A DNA stretch of 64,000 bases from Bacteroidota bacterium (GCA_947469885.1 CANIQT010000003.1:62001-126000), one strand, 5' to 3'. Counted from the stretch's first letter, positions 25,742 through 35,631 are shown. Translations and numbers: made by a program. The notes: a model not told the origin generated them from the sequence alone.

Positions 25742-26398
25742 CTAATCAATTATCATTTCCGGAATATCACCTTCTATTATCAATCTTCCTAATGTTGCAT
25801 TTTTTATTTCTTCGACACTAACACCTGGCGCACGCTCTAATAATTTGAATCCTTCGGGAGTAACATCAAGCACCGCTAATTCAGTTACTATTTTTTTTAC
25901 ACAACAAACTCCTGTTAAAGGCAATTCGCATTTTGGTAAAAGTTTTGACTCACCTGCTTTATTAACATGTTGCATTGCAACAATAATGTTTTTTGCAGAA
26001 GCCACCAAATCCATTGCCCCTCCCATTCCTTTCACCATCTTACCGGGAATTTTCCAATTGGCAATATCTCCATTATCCGAAACTTCCATTGCACCAAGAA
26101 TAGTTAAATCCACTTTTCGCGAACGAATCATTCCGAAACTCATTGCCGAATCAAAAAAAGCAGAACCTGCAACGGTTGTTATTGTTTGTTTTCCGGCATT
26201 AATCAAATCAGAATCCTCCTCCCCTTCAAAAGGAAATGGACCCATACCAAGCAATCCGTTTTCTGATTGAAGAACTACATTCATTCCTTGTGGAATATAA
26301 TTGGCTACTAATGTTGGAATACCGATTCCAAGGTTTACGTAATAACCATCTTTAATTTCTTTTGCAATTCTCTTTGCTATACCTACTTTATCTAACAT
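25742..26398 (-). CDS. scoB: 3-oxoacid CoA-transferase, subunit B
   Basis: Catalyses CoA transfer from succinyl-CoA to acetoacetate in ketone-body or acetoacetate use. The 218-residue beta subunit shows GIGIPTLVANYIPQGMNVVL, then the SENGLLGMGPFP block with the catalytic Glu, GSAFFDSAMSFGMIR and KMVKGMGGAMDLV. It lies 7 bp downstream of subunit A on the same strand. The length is normal. Confidence 0.95.
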   Translation of the reverse strand: MLDKVGIAKRIAKEIKDGYYVNLGIGIPTLVANYIPQGMNVVLQSENGLLGMGPFPFEGEEDSDLINAGKQTITTVAGSAFFDSAMSFGMIRSRKVDLTILGAMEVSDNGDIANWKIPGKMVKGMGGAMDLVASAKNIIVAMQHVNKAGESKLLPKCELPLTGVCCVKKIVTELAVLDVTPEGFKLLERAPGVSVEEIKNATLGRLIIEGDIPEMIID

Positions 26399-26405
26399 AT
26401 TCTAA

Positions 26406-27113
26406 TTATTTTTTTCTTACTGTTCTTTGTTCAATTCTCTTTTCATAATTACTCCCCTGAAAAATACAATGTACATAAATTCCAGGAGTATGAATTTGGT
26501 CAGGTTCCAATTGTCCTGCCTCCACTAATTCCTCTACTTCTGCAATAGTTATTTTTCCTGCCATTGCCATCATAGGATTAAAATTACGGGCTGTTTCATG
26601 AAAAATTAAATTACCATGAGTATCCCCTTTCCATGCTTTAACGATTGCAAAATCTGATTCGAAAGCCATCTCCATCAAAAATTCCTTTTCTTCTCCGTCC
26701 ACCATAAACTTCCTGGTTTCCTTTCCTATTGCTACTTCAGTACCAACACCTGCAGGTGTAAACACTGCCGGCATTCCATATCCAGAAGCAAGGCATCTCG
26801 TTGCTAAAGTTCCCTGCGGAATTAATTCAACTTCTAATTCTCCACTCAATAATTGTCTTTCGAATTCAGCATTCTCTCCAACATAAGAAGAAATCATTTT
26901 TTTTACTTGTCGTGTTTTCAGCATCAAGCCAATTCCAAAATCATCCACACCTGCATTATTGGAAATACAAGTTAATCCCTTAACACCTTTTTTTACCAAG
27001 GCGGTAATACAATTTTCGGGAATCCCGCATAATCCAAATCCACCAAGCATCAGAGTTGTGTTGTCCCCAATATCTTTTATGGCTTCATCTGCATTTTTTA
27101 CTGTTTTATTCAT
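26406..27113 (-). CDS. scoA: 3-oxoacid CoA-transferase, subunit A
   Basis: Alpha subunit of the heterodimer, 235 residues. Diagnostic blocks are [20 protein letters not shown] (CoA-transferase family I GGFGxxGxPxxxI), [35 protein letters not shown] and [10 protein letters not shown], with the later [21 protein letters not shown]. It forms an operon with scoB. A 34-bp gap separates it from the PBP stop upstream. Confidence 0.95.
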   Translation of the reverse strand: MNKTVKNADEAIKDIGDNTTLMLGGFGLCGIPENCITALVKKGVKGLTCISNNAGVDDFGIGLMLKTRQVKKMISSYVGENAEFERQLLSGELEVELIPQGTLATRCLASGYGMPAVFTPAGVGTEVAIGKETRKFMVDGEEKEFLMEMAFESDFAIVKAWKGDTHGNLIFHETARNFNPMMAMAGKITIAEVEELVEAGQLEPDQIHTPGIYVHCIFQGSNYEKRIEQRTVRKK

Positions 27114-27147
27114 AGTACAACGAATTACGAATTTTCATTTTATTTTG

Positions 27148-29406
27148 TTATTCTTCAATATTAAACTTCTCCTCCCCACTCTCGGTTTCTTTATCATATT
27201 TATGACAATCCATTTCCACTTCTATTTTTTTATCCGGCTTATCAAAGTCACCCTTCGAAATTTTTATTGTTTTATCAGCATATACCTTTTGCATGTATTT
27301 TGCAAATATTGGCAAAGCCATACTTGCTCCTTGCCCTTGGTCGGTACTGTTAAAATGAACACTTCTGTCTTCTGCGCCCACCCAACAACCGGAAACTAAA
27401 TCGGGAGTAATGCCCATAAACCAACCGTCAGAATTATTTTGTGTTGTTCCTGTTTTTCCTGCCATCGGATAAGTTAATTTGTATGTCCACCGCAAACGCC
27501 CGCCAGTACCATAATCCACAACGCCTTTCATCAATTCTAACATAATATATGCTTTTTCTTCACTCATTACTTCTTCCGTTTTCGGGTTAAAATCTGCTAA
27601 CACTTTTCCGTTTTTATCTTCTATTCGAGTTATAAATGTTGGCTGAATCCATGTACCTTTATTTGCAAATGTTGCATTAGCACCTGTCATTTCAAAAACA
27701 GAAATTTCGGGAGTACCCAAACAAATAGACGGAACTGCTTCTATCGGACTAACAATACCAAGTCTTCTTGCAAGATTAACCACAGCCTGCGGTCCGAATT
27801 GTTTTATTAAATAAGCAGAAATATAATTTAGTGAATGTGCCAAAGCATAACGAAGTGTAACGCCTTTTCCTTCTAATTTTTCATCACCAGAAGAATTATC
27901 GGGACACCATGCTGGTTGCCCTTCTGGCATGTCAATACAGGTTCTTACATTTGGTAATTTATAACAAGGAGAATAACCTTCTTGAATAGCAAGTGCGTAA
28001 ATAAATGGTTTAAAAGTTGAGCCCACTTGCCGAGAATGTCCTATCTGAACATGGTCGTATTGAAAATATTTATGGCTGTTGCCTCCCACCCATGCCTTGA
28101 TATAACCTGTTTGTGGTTCTATTGACATAAATCCTGTTTGCAGAAATCCTTTATAATATTTTATCGAATCTAAGGGAGTCATTAAAGTATCTATAATTCT
28201 TTTCCATGAAAAAACAGTCATTGTAATAGGCGTATTAAAATTCTTTTCAATCTCGGCATCACTCATTCCTCCCTTTTTCAAAACCCGATAACGTTCAGAA
28301 CGTTTCATTCCCTGATGAAGAATATCTTTAATTTCTGCCTTAGTAACATTAAATGCAAAGGGTACATTGCGCTTCTGTTTACAATCCTTATCAAACGAAG
28401 CCTGCAAAGAAGTTAGATGCTCTGTCACGGCTTCTTCGGCATACCGCTGTAAACGAGAATCTATAGTGGTATAAATTTTCAGACCATCTCTATACACATC
28501 GTATTTTTTTCCATTAGGTTTTAAATTTTCTTCACACCATTTTTTTAAAAACACATCTCTAATGTATTCTCTGAAATAAGGTGCTAATCCTTCATTATGG
28601 TCAGCAGAATGGAAACTTAAAGCAAGTGGTATTTTTTGCAACGAATCTAATTGAGCATTGGTAATAAAACCATTTCTGTTCATTTGCTGTAATACGGTAT
28701 TCCTTCTTCCTTCCGATTTTAATTTAAAACGATTGGGATTAAACATGGCGGGATTCTTAGCCATACCTACCAATACGGCAGCTTGTTCAATTCGAAGAGA
28801 ATCTGGTGTTGTACCAAAATAAATTTCAGCTGCGGATTTTATTCCTACAGCATTGTTTACAAAATCAAATTTGTTGAGATACATAGCAATGATTTCCTGC
28901 TTGGTATATTCTCTTTCCAGTTTTACTGCAATAATCCATTCTTTTAATTTTCGGATAACGAGTTTAAAACCACTCAAATCTTCTCGAGGGAAAAGCATTT
29001 TTGCTAATTGCTGTGTAATGGTACTACCCCCACCGCTACTTTCGCTATGGCGCAAAGCTCCAACGACTGCACGAAACAAAGCTCGTATATCAACTCCTGA
29101 ATGGTCATAAAATCGTTCATCCTCGGTGGCGACTAAAGCATTTACAACATAAGGAGAAATGTCTTTGAACTTTACATTTGTTCTGTTTTCGGCAAAAAAT
29201 TTTCCAAGTACTTTCATATCACTCGAAAAAACTTCCGTTGCCAGATTTGTTTTTGGATTTTGTAATGCTTCTGTATCGGGCAAATCGGCAAACACCCTAA
29301 CACCTAAAACAAATAATAAAAGAAAAACAAGTGGTGCTGAAAATAATATCCAAAACCAGATTATAAATCTTTTTTTCTTTTTTTTATCCTCTTTTTCCTT
29401 CACCAT
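27148..29406 (-). CDS. Class A penicillin-binding protein 1A
   Basis: Bifunctional peptidoglycan glycosyltransferase and transpeptidase at the cytoplasmic membrane, 752 residues. A lysine-rich tail and TM helix (about 14-38) are followed by the GT51 domain with the catalytic Glu in ATEDERFYDHSG and GGGSTITQQLAKMLF. The transpeptidase has S-x-x-K as GSTFKPF near 458, S-x-N as HSLNYIS, and KTGT near 648. Its ATG overlaps the gldH stop by one base (TAATG), so the two are translationally coupled; this pairing links wall synthesis with gliding. Confidence 0.95.
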   Translation of the reverse strand: MVKEKEDKKKKKRFIIWFWILFSAPLVFLLLFVLGVRVFADLPDTEALQNPKTNLATEVFSSDMKVLGKFFAENRTNVKFKDISPYVVNALVATEDERFYDHSGVDIRALFRAVVGALRHSESSGGGSTITQQLAKMLFPREDLSGFKLVIRKLKEWIIAVKLEREYTKQEIIAMYLNKFDFVNNAVGIKSAAEIYFGTTPDSLRIEQAAVLVGMAKNPAMFNPNRFKLKSEGRRNTVLQQMNRNGFITNAQLDSLQKIPLALSFHSADHNEGLAPYFREYIRDVFLKKWCEENLKPNGKKYDVYRDGLKIYTTIDSRLQRYAEEAVTEHLTSLQASFDKDCKQKRNVPFAFNVTKAEIKDILHQGMKRSERYRVLKKGGMSDAEIEKNFNTPITMTVFSWKRIIDTLMTPLDSIKYYKGFLQTGFMSIEPQTGYIKAWVGGNSHKYFQYDHVQIGHSRQVGSTFKPFIYALAIQEGYSPCYKLPNVRTCIDMPEGQPAWCPDNSSGDEKLEGKGVTLRYALAHSLNYISAYLIKQFGPQAVVNLARRLGIVSPIEAVPSICLGTPEISVFEMTGANATFANKGTWIQPTFITRIEDKNGKVLADFNPKTEEVMSEEKAYIMLELMKGVVDYGTGGRLRWTYKLTYPMAGKTGTTQNNSDGWFMGITPDLVSGCWVGAEDRSVHFNSTDQGQGASMALPIFAKYMQKVYADKTIKISKGDFDKPDKKIEVEMDCHKYDKETESGEEKFNIEE

Positions 29407-29891
29407 TATTGTGCTTTTTCTATTCTAAGTCCTACATCCATTATTAATAACACAGGCTCGACACGCATGCCATGTTGTATTTCAAATTTATAAACTCCTG
29501 CAATTGGGAAACGAACATTTCGTTTAAACAATATTTGATTATCATAAATATCGCCCAACCCATTTCCTAACCATTTTCCTTTTTCGTCTGCCAAAACACA
29601 CTCCAATGTGTCGTTCGACATTTTGCCATTCGGAAAAGTAGTTTTGATAAACAAATACAAATTGTTGAACGGATAACCATCCGCATTACGAACATTGGCA
29701 TAAAAATTAGCCGGGGTAGAAGGGTCTTTTATATCCACATCAAATTTAATGATATCGTCTTTTGTCCATCCTTCCTCTGGCAGGTCTTGATTTTTTTCAA
29801 AAATTCGGGCACTGTCGCAAGAAGAGAAAAGCAAGGAGGAAAATAAAAGTAAAATTGAAATAGCTATTTTTGATTGACTTGCGTTTTTCAT
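29406..29891 (-). CDS. gldH: Gliding motility lipoprotein GldH
   Basis: Outer- or inner-membrane lipoprotein required for gliding and type IX secretion-linked motility in Bacteroidota. It has a signal peptide and lipobox FSSC with Cys25, and 161 residues, the family's usual size. The pattern WTKDDIIKFDVDIKDPS, NLYLFIKTTFPNGKMSNDTL, and LGDIYDNQILFKRNVRFP matches GldH. The gene sits between ricT and the PBP, an arrangement I recall in other Bacteroidota genomes. Confidence 0.92.
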   Translation of the reverse strand: MKNASQSKIAISILLLFSSLLFSSCDSARIFEKNQDLPEEGWTKDDIIKFDVDIKDPSTPANFYANVRNADGYPFNNLYLFIKTTFPNGKMSNDTLECVLADEKGKWLGNGLGDIYDNQILFKRNVRFPIAGVYKFEIQHGMRVEPVLLIMDVGLRIEKAQ

Positions 29892-29906
29892 CTATTCGTT
29901 TTATTA

Positions 29907-29938
29907 CCCCTGTCAGGGTTTAAAATCCTGACAGAGGC
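29907..29938 (-). terminator. CCCTGTCAGG hairpin between ricT and gldH
   Basis: Near-complementary arms CCCTGTCAGG and CCTGACAGAGG surround a TTTAAAAT loop. An almost identical hairpin occurs at 47442-47470, in each case directly past a minus-strand stop codon. Confidence 0.6.
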
Positions 29939-29946
29939 AGGTCTAT

Positions 29947-31293
29947 CTACTTTGCCTCTCCTTGCGGTTTGTTGTTTTGATTGTTCGGATTATTTGGTCT
30001 CGGACGATTATTGTTCGGTCTCGGACGGTTGTTATTATTTTTCGGCTTTTGCTGTGCCCCTTGATTTGGTTTCGGTGCTGAGGTAGCATTTTGAACCGAT
30101 ACATTTCCGTCATTTGCATTCGATTTGTTCGGCTGATTGGGTTTCCGTTTTTTGTTTTTATTGTTTTTCTTTTTTCTACTTTTATCAAACCGAGTAACAC
30201 TGTCTTGCCCTACTACATTTTCATAATCCAATTTACGTTCAATTGTTTTTGGAGTGGCTACTTTAATAGTTAAATCAGCAGGTTTTTCTCCTTGTGCATT
30301 CAAAGCCATTACTTCTTTTACTCTTTCGACAGACAAAGCAATAAAATTATCGGGCTCGGAGGTATAAGAGAAAAACATGGTACGTCTGAAAATATCCGTC
30401 TTTTGATGAAAAGCCCTGCCTTTCTCCGTTTCCAATTTCACATTGGCTACTTCAGGAAAATCTTTGAGTGCATCCAGATAACTATCCAACTCATAATTCA
30501 AACAACATTTCAACTTGCCGCATTGCCCTGCCAGTTTCAACGGATTTAATGACAACTGCTGATAGCGGGCAGCGCTTGTTGATACGGAACGAAAATCAGT
30601 AAGCCAAGTGGCACAGCATAATTCTCTGCCGCACGAACCAATTGCACCCAAACGCCCTGCTTCCTGACGAGAACCAATTTGTTTCATTTCAATTCTCACT
30701 TTAAATTCTTGCCCCAATACTTTTATTAGTTCACGAAAATCAACACGGTCATCGGCTGTGTAATAAAATATTGCCTTGCTTCTGTCGCCTTGATATTCCA
30801 CATCCGAAATTTTCATTTCCAGTTTCAGTTTCACTGCAAATGTTCGAGCGCGATACATAGTAGGTTGCTCCAGCCCTTGTGCTTCCTTCCATTTATCAAT
30901 GTCGAGCGGTTTTGCTTTTCTATACACCTTTTTAATTTCGGGGGAATCAGTTTTCACACTTTTTTTCTGCATTTGTAAACGTACTAGTTCGCCAGCAATA
31001 GAAACCACTCCAATATCATGACCTGACATGGCTTCTACCGCCACCACATCGCCCACATTGAGCGGAAATCCGGTAGTGTTCTTGAAAAAATCTTTCCGAC
31101 TGTTTTTAAATCGTACTTCCACAATGTCGAAAGGAGGCTGTCCGCTGGGCAATTCCATATTTGCTAACCAATCGAACACGTTTAATTTATTGCACCCTCC
31201 TACTCCACACGAACCATTATTTTTACATCCTCCCGGCAAACCAGGGCTGGCAGTACTACATCCTCTGCCTGTTGAACATCCGCTACATCCCAT
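29947..31293 (-). CDS. ricT: PSP1/RicT-family protein with Cys-rich start and Asn/Pro/Arg-rich tail
   Basis: Homologue of RicT (YaaT), part of an Fe-S-containing regulatory complex in Bacillus; the role in Bacteroidota is not established. The first 35 residues contain six cysteines, including GCSGCSTGRGC. The PSP1 core contains GAIGSCGRELCCATWLTDF and LNPLKLAGQCGKLKCCLNYE, which carry the conserved Cys pairs. After about residue 370 a low-complexity tail follows, with RPRPNNN repeats and KKNNK runs. holB lies upstream and gldH downstream on the same strand. Confidence 0.88.
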   Translation of the reverse strand: MGCSGCSTGRGCSTASPGLPGGCKNNGSCGVGGCNKLNVFDWLANMELPSGQPPFDIVEVRFKNSRKDFFKNTTGFPLNVGDVVAVEAMSGHDIGVVSIAGELVRLQMQKKSVKTDSPEIKKVYRKAKPLDIDKWKEAQGLEQPTMYRARTFAVKLKLEMKISDVEYQGDRSKAIFYYTADDRVDFRELIKVLGQEFKVRIEMKQIGSRQEAGRLGAIGSCGRELCCATWLTDFRSVSTSAARYQQLSLNPLKLAGQCGKLKCCLNYELDSYLDALKDFPEVANVKLETEKGRAFHQKTDIFRRTMFFSYTSEPDNFIALSVERVKEVMALNAQGEKPADLTIKVATPKTIERKLDYENVVGQDSVTRFDKSRKKKNNKNKKRKPNQPNKSNANDGNVSVQNATSAPKPNQGAQQKPKNNNNRPRPNNNRPRPNNPNNQNNKPQGEAK

Positions 31294-31306
31294 ATATTTT
31301 AATTTA

Positions 31307-31415
31307 AAGTTCCAAGTTTCAAGTTTGAAGTTGATAGCTCAGAAAATTGTTTATTGTTAAATTGTTTTATTGTTAAATATCTATTCACTATTGGCTATTG
31401 CCTAATTCCTAAATT
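31307..31415. repeat. Three adjacent heptanucleotide tracts between holB and ricT
   Basis: Within about 110 bp three distinct 7-bp-periodic stretches follow each other: AAGTTTC-type at 31307-31334, ATTGTTA-type at 31346-31379 and CTATTGC-type at 31381-31415. Each has its own sequence. The last overlaps the holB stop. Confidence 0.7.
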
Positions 31416-32539
31416 GGTTTCGGTAAATTTAGTAATTCGTTAAACTTAAAAGCCAAATCCATAAATAATATTTTTGAATTTGCATTTCTTTCCATGTGAA
31501 AATGTGCTTTGTTCAACTCGTCTATAAATTGTTCGATATTGTTTGAATGAATAAAAGGAGAGAATTTTTTTACAAACTCCTCTTCGTTTCCTCCCAATTT
31601 TATTATGCTTTCATCAGCATAACTCAACATTAAACTTTCGCGCATAATGTGTAAAGCAAATTTTAAAAAGTTTTTTTGCCGCTCTCTGCCTGTTGCTGCC
31701 ATTTCATCTATCCAACCCATTACTTCTTTTGGATTAAATTTGAGAGAAGCTCTCATCAGTTTCTGAAAACTCGCCAGATTCTGAGTGGCATTCTCGTTTT
31801 CATTTATCAGCATTAATGCTTCTGCATAATTACCATCTGCCAAATGAGCAGTACTTTCGGCTGCTTCCATGGACAATCCATTTTTTTCGACCAGGGCATT
31901 AATTAAATCTTCGTCCTTTATTTTGGGGATTTTAATTAACTGTGTACGCGATAAAATGGTTCGCAACAACTGGTCTTCACTTTCGCATACCAGCAAAAAC
32001 AAGGTTTTATCAGGGGGCTCTTCCAGTATCTTCAATAATTTGTTTGCCGCTGCTGCATTCATTTTATCTGCCTGCCAGATAATCATAATTTTATATTCAC
32101 TTTCGTAAGTGGTAAGGCTTAGTTTACGGAGCACCTCTCCGCTTTCTTCGGTGCCTATTACTGCCTGTTTGTTTTCTGCGTCCAGTTGTTCAAACCAATT
32201 ATATAATGTAATGTAAGGATTACTTAAAAATGCTTCTCTCCATTCGGGAGCCACATCAGTACTCACACGAACATCTTTAGAAAGCGCGACCGGATATACA
32301 AAATGCAAATCGGGATGAATGAGTTTATTGTATTTGATGCAGGAAGAACACGTTCCGCACGAATCGGTTTGCTGTTTGTTTTTACATGAAATAAATTGAG
32401 CATACGCCAACGCCAATGCCAAACTGCCACTTCCCTGAGGACCAAGAAATAATTGAGCATGACTGATGCGCCCATCTGTGATGGAGCGTACCAACCTTTC
32501 TTTAACGGAGGTTTGTCCTATGATTTCTTTAAATAACAC
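31409..32539 (-). CDS. holB: DNA polymerase III delta-prime subunit
   Basis: Clamp-loader subunit of the replicative polymerase, 376 residues. The AAA+ fold starts with FKEIIGQTSVKERLVRSI and a degenerate Walker A, GPQGSGSLALA, lacking the Lys, as expected for the non-hydrolysing delta-prime. A four-Cys zinc site spans CKNKQQTDSCGTCSSC. LLKILEEPPDKTLFLLVCE and ILSRTQLIKIP correspond to the sensor and SRC regions. The start codon is GTG at 32539. A 7-bp-periodic tract lies directly upstream. Confidence 0.92.
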   Translation of the reverse strand: MLFKEIIGQTSVKERLVRSITDGRISHAQLFLGPQGSGSLALALAYAQFISCKNKQQTDSCGTCSSCIKYNKLIHPDLHFVYPVALSKDVRVSTDVAPEWREAFLSNPYITLYNWFEQLDAENKQAVIGTEESGEVLRKLSLTTYESEYKIMIIWQADKMNAAAANKLLKILEEPPDKTLFLLVCESEDQLLRTILSRTQLIKIPKIKDEDLINALVEKNGLSMEAAESTAHLADGNYAEALMLINENENATQNLASFQKLMRASLKFNPKEVMGWIDEMAATGRERQKNFLKFALHIMRESLMLSYADESIIKLGGNEEEFVKKFSPFIHSNNIEQFIDELNKAHFHMERNANSKILFMDLAFKFNELLNLPKPI

Positions 32540-32547
32540 TTATTTGA

Positions 32548-32580
32548 TTACAGATTAACAAATTTCAGATTTCAGATTTA
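32548..32580. repeat. Heptanucleotide tract (CAGATTT-like) upstream of holB
   Basis: Four 7-bp units of the type TCAGATT lie just ahead of the GTG start of holB. They resemble the unit of the tract at 6432-6473 and the hairpin at 17369. Confidence 0.55.
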
Positions 32581-32727
32581 AAAAACGATTTCAAAGATAG
32601 GAAATGATTTGATACTAAATTTTGGTAGTTTGATACAAGATATGAAGAAGGTTATTAAAAAGTAAGTGGAATTTTAAAAAAATCCAAAAAAAATTAAGTT
32701 CTTTGCTCTTCCAAAAAAAATAACCAA

Positions 32728-33321
32728 ATGTTCAGAAAAATAATTTTTATGTTTTTGCTTTGTTTCGCATTTGCATCGTGCAATCGCGAAGCGGTGTTTT
32801 CGGAAGTGAAAATAAATAACCGTTATTCTGTTTTAATTCCTGATTATTTGCAGCCCTGTGCCGACCTGCACAAGGAGGCTTCGCTTCAATACCAAAATAC
32901 TGAAAAGGATGTGTATGCGCTGGTGATTGATGAAAAAAAGAAAACAATGGTGAATTATGATTTGAATTATAATGTGGATTTATACTTTAATACTATTGCC
33001 AAACAAGGTTTTATTGAAACCATCAAAAATGGAAAAATAAGTATTCCGGGCAGAGAAACTATTAATGATAACAAAGCTTTGATTGCCGAAATTACCGGAA
33101 AAGTGGACCAGACGGATGTTTTTTATAAACTGGGTGTAATTGAAACTCCTTATACTTTTTACCAGGTGCTGGTGTGGACAAGGGCTGATAATAAAGAAAA
33201 ATATGAAAAAGACATGCTCAAAATCATTGAATCGTTTAAAGAAATGCCTTTATCTAAAGACGAACTTCCAACCCCAAAGGAAGTGGTTCCCGATAGTTTT
33301 ACTATTAAGTTGAAGTATTAG
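32728..33321 (+). CDS. Hypothetical lipoprotein
   Basis: The 197-residue product carries a lipoprotein signal peptide, MFRKIIFMFLLCFAFASC with Cys18. The remainder resembles small proteins with a PsbP-like or stress-related fold (SVLIPDYLQPCADLHKEASL, YALVIDEKKKTMVNY, FYQVLVWTRADNKEKYEKDM), with an amphipathic C-terminal helix and a Pro-rich end. I do not recognise a named family. It is transcribed alone and divergent from holB. Confidence 0.75.
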   Translation: MFRKIIFMFLLCFAFASCNREAVFSEVKINNRYSVLIPDYLQPCADLHKEASLQYQNTEKDVYALVIDEKKKTMVNYDLNYNVDLYFNTIAKQGFIETIKNGKISIPGRETINDNKALIAEITGKVDQTDVFYKLGVIETPYTFYQVLVWTRADNKEKYEKDMLKIIESFKEMPLSKDELPTPKEVVPDSFTIKLKY

Positions 33322-33435
33322 GTTTTTCAGACACTCCTTCCCTTTTTCTTTCCTTTCCTGTTTTATTAATAATTATAGAAAAATAATAGTTTCTATTTTA
33401 TTTTTTCTACTTTCGTAATCTCAAATGCTAATAGC

Positions 33436-33624
33436 ATGATTTATGTTTTGAAAATACTCCTTACTCTTTTCATTTTCAATGATTCTATTTCTATTGCCCC
33501 GTCCCTAATTTTACTCTTCATTTTCTCTTCTTTTATTTTTATACTTCTTACCAAAAGTGCTTTATTACTTGCATTTGCAAAGGTAAAACAAAAAAAGAAG
33601 ACCAGCCTCGGTACTTTTTGCTAA
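33436..33624 (+). CDS. Possible 62-aa membrane peptide
   Basis: A frame starting with ATG at 33436 codes for a highly hydrophobic two-helix peptide with a basic end (AKVKQKKKTS). A -7-like TACTTTCG lies at 33408-33415. Low-complexity AT-rich DNA makes such frames likely by chance, so this is offered as possible only. Confidence 0.25.
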   Translation: MIYVLKILLTLFIFNDSISIAPSLILLFIFSSFIFILLTKSALLLAFAKVKQKKKTSLGTFC

Positions 33625-33679
33625 GTGCAAAAACAGGAGGCAAAATTTAGCGTTACTTTACTTTTTTAAAATAAATTCT

Positions 33680-34654
33680 ATGAAAAACTTGTTGGTTGTA
33701 TTTTGTTTTGTTTTGAGTTTTGTTTTTGTAAAAGGGCAAAACCTTGTTTCTAATCCGAGCTTCGAGCAACACTCAAGTTGCCCGACTAACGTAAGCCAAA
33801 TAGCTTTAGCAAATGATTGGTACACATTACTATCAACTCCTGATTATTTTAATACATGTGCGACAGCACCTATTTGCTCTATTCCAAACAACGGTGTGGG
33901 TTATCAAAATACAATAACTTTAACAGATAGTGCCTATGCTGGTTTTTTTGCTTACTTAACTCCTTCATTTTGCTGTATCCCGGAAATAATGGGTTGTCAA
34001 TTAACCAATCCACTAAATATCGGACAAAAATATTATGTAAGTTTTAAAGTTAGTGCAGCTTATGGAATGAGTAAATGTTTTTCGAACAAATTAGGTGCTT
34101 TGTTTTCTACAATACCTTATAGTACAAGCAATCCTCCGCCTATCAATAATTATTCGCAAATTTATACGAACACTATTATTACAGATACTACTAATTGGAC
34201 AACCATTTCAGGTTCATTTATTGCCGATTCTGCCTATCAGTATATGGAAATAAGCAGTTTTTTTAATCCAATTAACACGAATATTATTTGCATTAATGCT
34301 GTCACCTTTGGTGATAGTCTTTCCTATTACTATGTTGATAATGTTTGTGTATCTGCTGATTCTGGTACCTGCGAAGTTGATGTGAATGTTGGTATTGTTG
34401 GAAGCATCTTGAACAATCAGTTTTTGATGTACCCTAACCCCGCAAAAAACAGCTTAACTGTTTATCTTGATGGCATAAATGATAAGACGTATCTAAAGAT
34501 ATATAATTGGTTTGGCGAATTGAAAATTGAAAAAGAAGTTTTTATTGCAACTGAAATGATTGATATTACTGATTTACAAGATGGAATATATATAGTACAA
34601 ATACAAACAGAAAAAAAATTACTAACTCGAAAATTAATAATAACAAATAATTAA
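33680..34654 (+). CDS. T9SS cargo protein with jelly-roll domain, paralogue 1
   Basis: Secreted surface protein of 324 residues. A signal peptide (MKNLLVVFCFVLSFVFVKG) precedes NLVSNPSFEQHSSCP, the start of a roughly 230-residue carbohydrate-binding-type beta-sandwich that ends in YYYVDNVCVS. The C-terminal 75 residues are a type A T9SS sorting domain: FLMYPNPAKNSLTVYL and GIYIVQIQTEKKLLTRKLII. It is the first of three tandem paralogues, 14 bp before the second. The ligand is unknown; adhesion or glycan binding is inference. Confidence 0.85.
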   Translation: MKNLLVVFCFVLSFVFVKGQNLVSNPSFEQHSSCPTNVSQIALANDWYTLLSTPDYFNTCATAPICSIPNNGVGYQNTITLTDSAYAGFFAYLTPSFCCIPEIMGCQLTNPLNIGQKYYVSFKVSAAYGMSKCFSNKLGALFSTIPYSTSNPPPINNYSQIYTNTIITDTTNWTTISGSFIADSAYQYMEISSFFNPINTNIICINAVTFGDSLSYYYVDNVCVSADSGTCEVDVNVGIVGSILNNQFLMYPNPAKNSLTVYLDGINDKTYLKIYNWFGELKIEKEVFIATEMIDITDLQDGIYIVQIQTEKKLLTRKLIITNN

Positions 34655-34668
34655 ATAAAAAATAAGAC

Positions 34669-35631
34669 ATGAAAAAAATAAATATAATAACAATAATTAT
34701 CACAGCCATGCTGTGTTTATTGATAAGTACAGGTAAAGCACAAAATTTAGTTCCTAATCCGAGTTTTGAAGATACTGTGCATTGCCCGACAACATTAGAC
34801 CAAATCAATTATTCTACTGGTTGGAGTACGTATTGTGTAACACCAGATTATTATAATGCGTGTAATGGAAATGTATTAGGCGTTCCTTCGAATGGTATAG
34901 GTTATCAAGCTGCTGCATCAGGTAATGGGTATGCTGGCTTTACAGCTTATAATGTAGGTGGTTTTGCAAGAGAGATAATAGGACGGCAGCTTTCACAAAC
35001 TTTACTAATTGGACAAACATATTATGTTTCAATAAAAGTTTCATTAGCAGAATTTGAGGGACCTCCTCCACAATTCGTTCCTTGTAATAAAGTAGGCGCA
35101 AAATTTTCAACTATCCCCTACTCTGCGAGCAATCCTGCCCCTGTTAATAATTTTGCTCACGTATATACAAATACAATAATAGGAGATACCACCAACTGGA
35201 CTACTATTAAAGGTTTCTTTATGGCAGATTCAAGTTATCAATTTATTATGATTGGTAATTTTTTTGACGATGCTCATACAGATACTATTAACAGACCCAA
35301 TGGTGTACGTTCATATTTTTTTTTAGATGATATTTGTGTGTCTACAGATTCTTCTTTGTGTTACCATCCTGTTGATGTTCCTGAACTGCAAAAGAATGAA
35401 GCGGTGATTATACTTCCCAACCCTGCTAATGATTTTATCTTTATTGATGTTGAAAGTTCAACAAAATTGGATTTAAGTATTTATAATATGATTGGAGAAA
35501 GAGTTTTGAAAAAAGAAATCAATAATAATTCAAGCATTAATGTTTCTGATTTATTAAATGGAATCTATATAGTCAGAATAAATTTTAATAATAAAATAAC
35601 AAATAATAAATTAATAATTAATCATAACTAA
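34669..35631 (+). CDS. T9SS cargo protein with jelly-roll domain, paralogue 2
   Basis: A 320-residue paralogue of its neighbours. After a signal peptide it has NLVPNPSFEDTVHCP, GIGYQAAASGNGYAGFTAYN, REIIGRQLSQTLLIGQTYYV, KFSTIPYSASNPAPVNNF and YFFLDDICVSTDSSLC, lining up with the third protein block by block. The T9SS domain is at VIILPNPANDFIFIDV through GIYIVRINFNNKITNNKLII. The gap to the next gene is 12 bp, so co-transcription is likely. Confidence 0.85.
   Translation: MKKINIITIIITAMLCLLISTGKAQNLVPNPSFEDTVHCPTTLDQINYSTGWSTYCVTPDYYNACNGNVLGVPSNGIGYQAAASGNGYAGFTAYNVGGFAREIIGRQLSQTLLIGQTYYVSIKVSLAEFEGPPPQFVPCNKVGAKFSTIPYSASNPAPVNNFAHVYTNTIIGDTTNWTTIKGFFMADSSYQFIMIGNFFDDAHTDTINRPNGVRSYFFLDDICVSTDSSLCYHPVDVPELQKNEAVIILPNPANDFIFIDVESSTKLDLSIYNMIGERVLKKEINNNSSINVSDLLNGIYIVRINFNNKITNNKLIINHN

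Noticed and set aside
29947-30200. Minus-strand frame of 85 codons inside the ricT tail
   Set aside because: Out-of-frame reading of the low-complexity tail of ricT.
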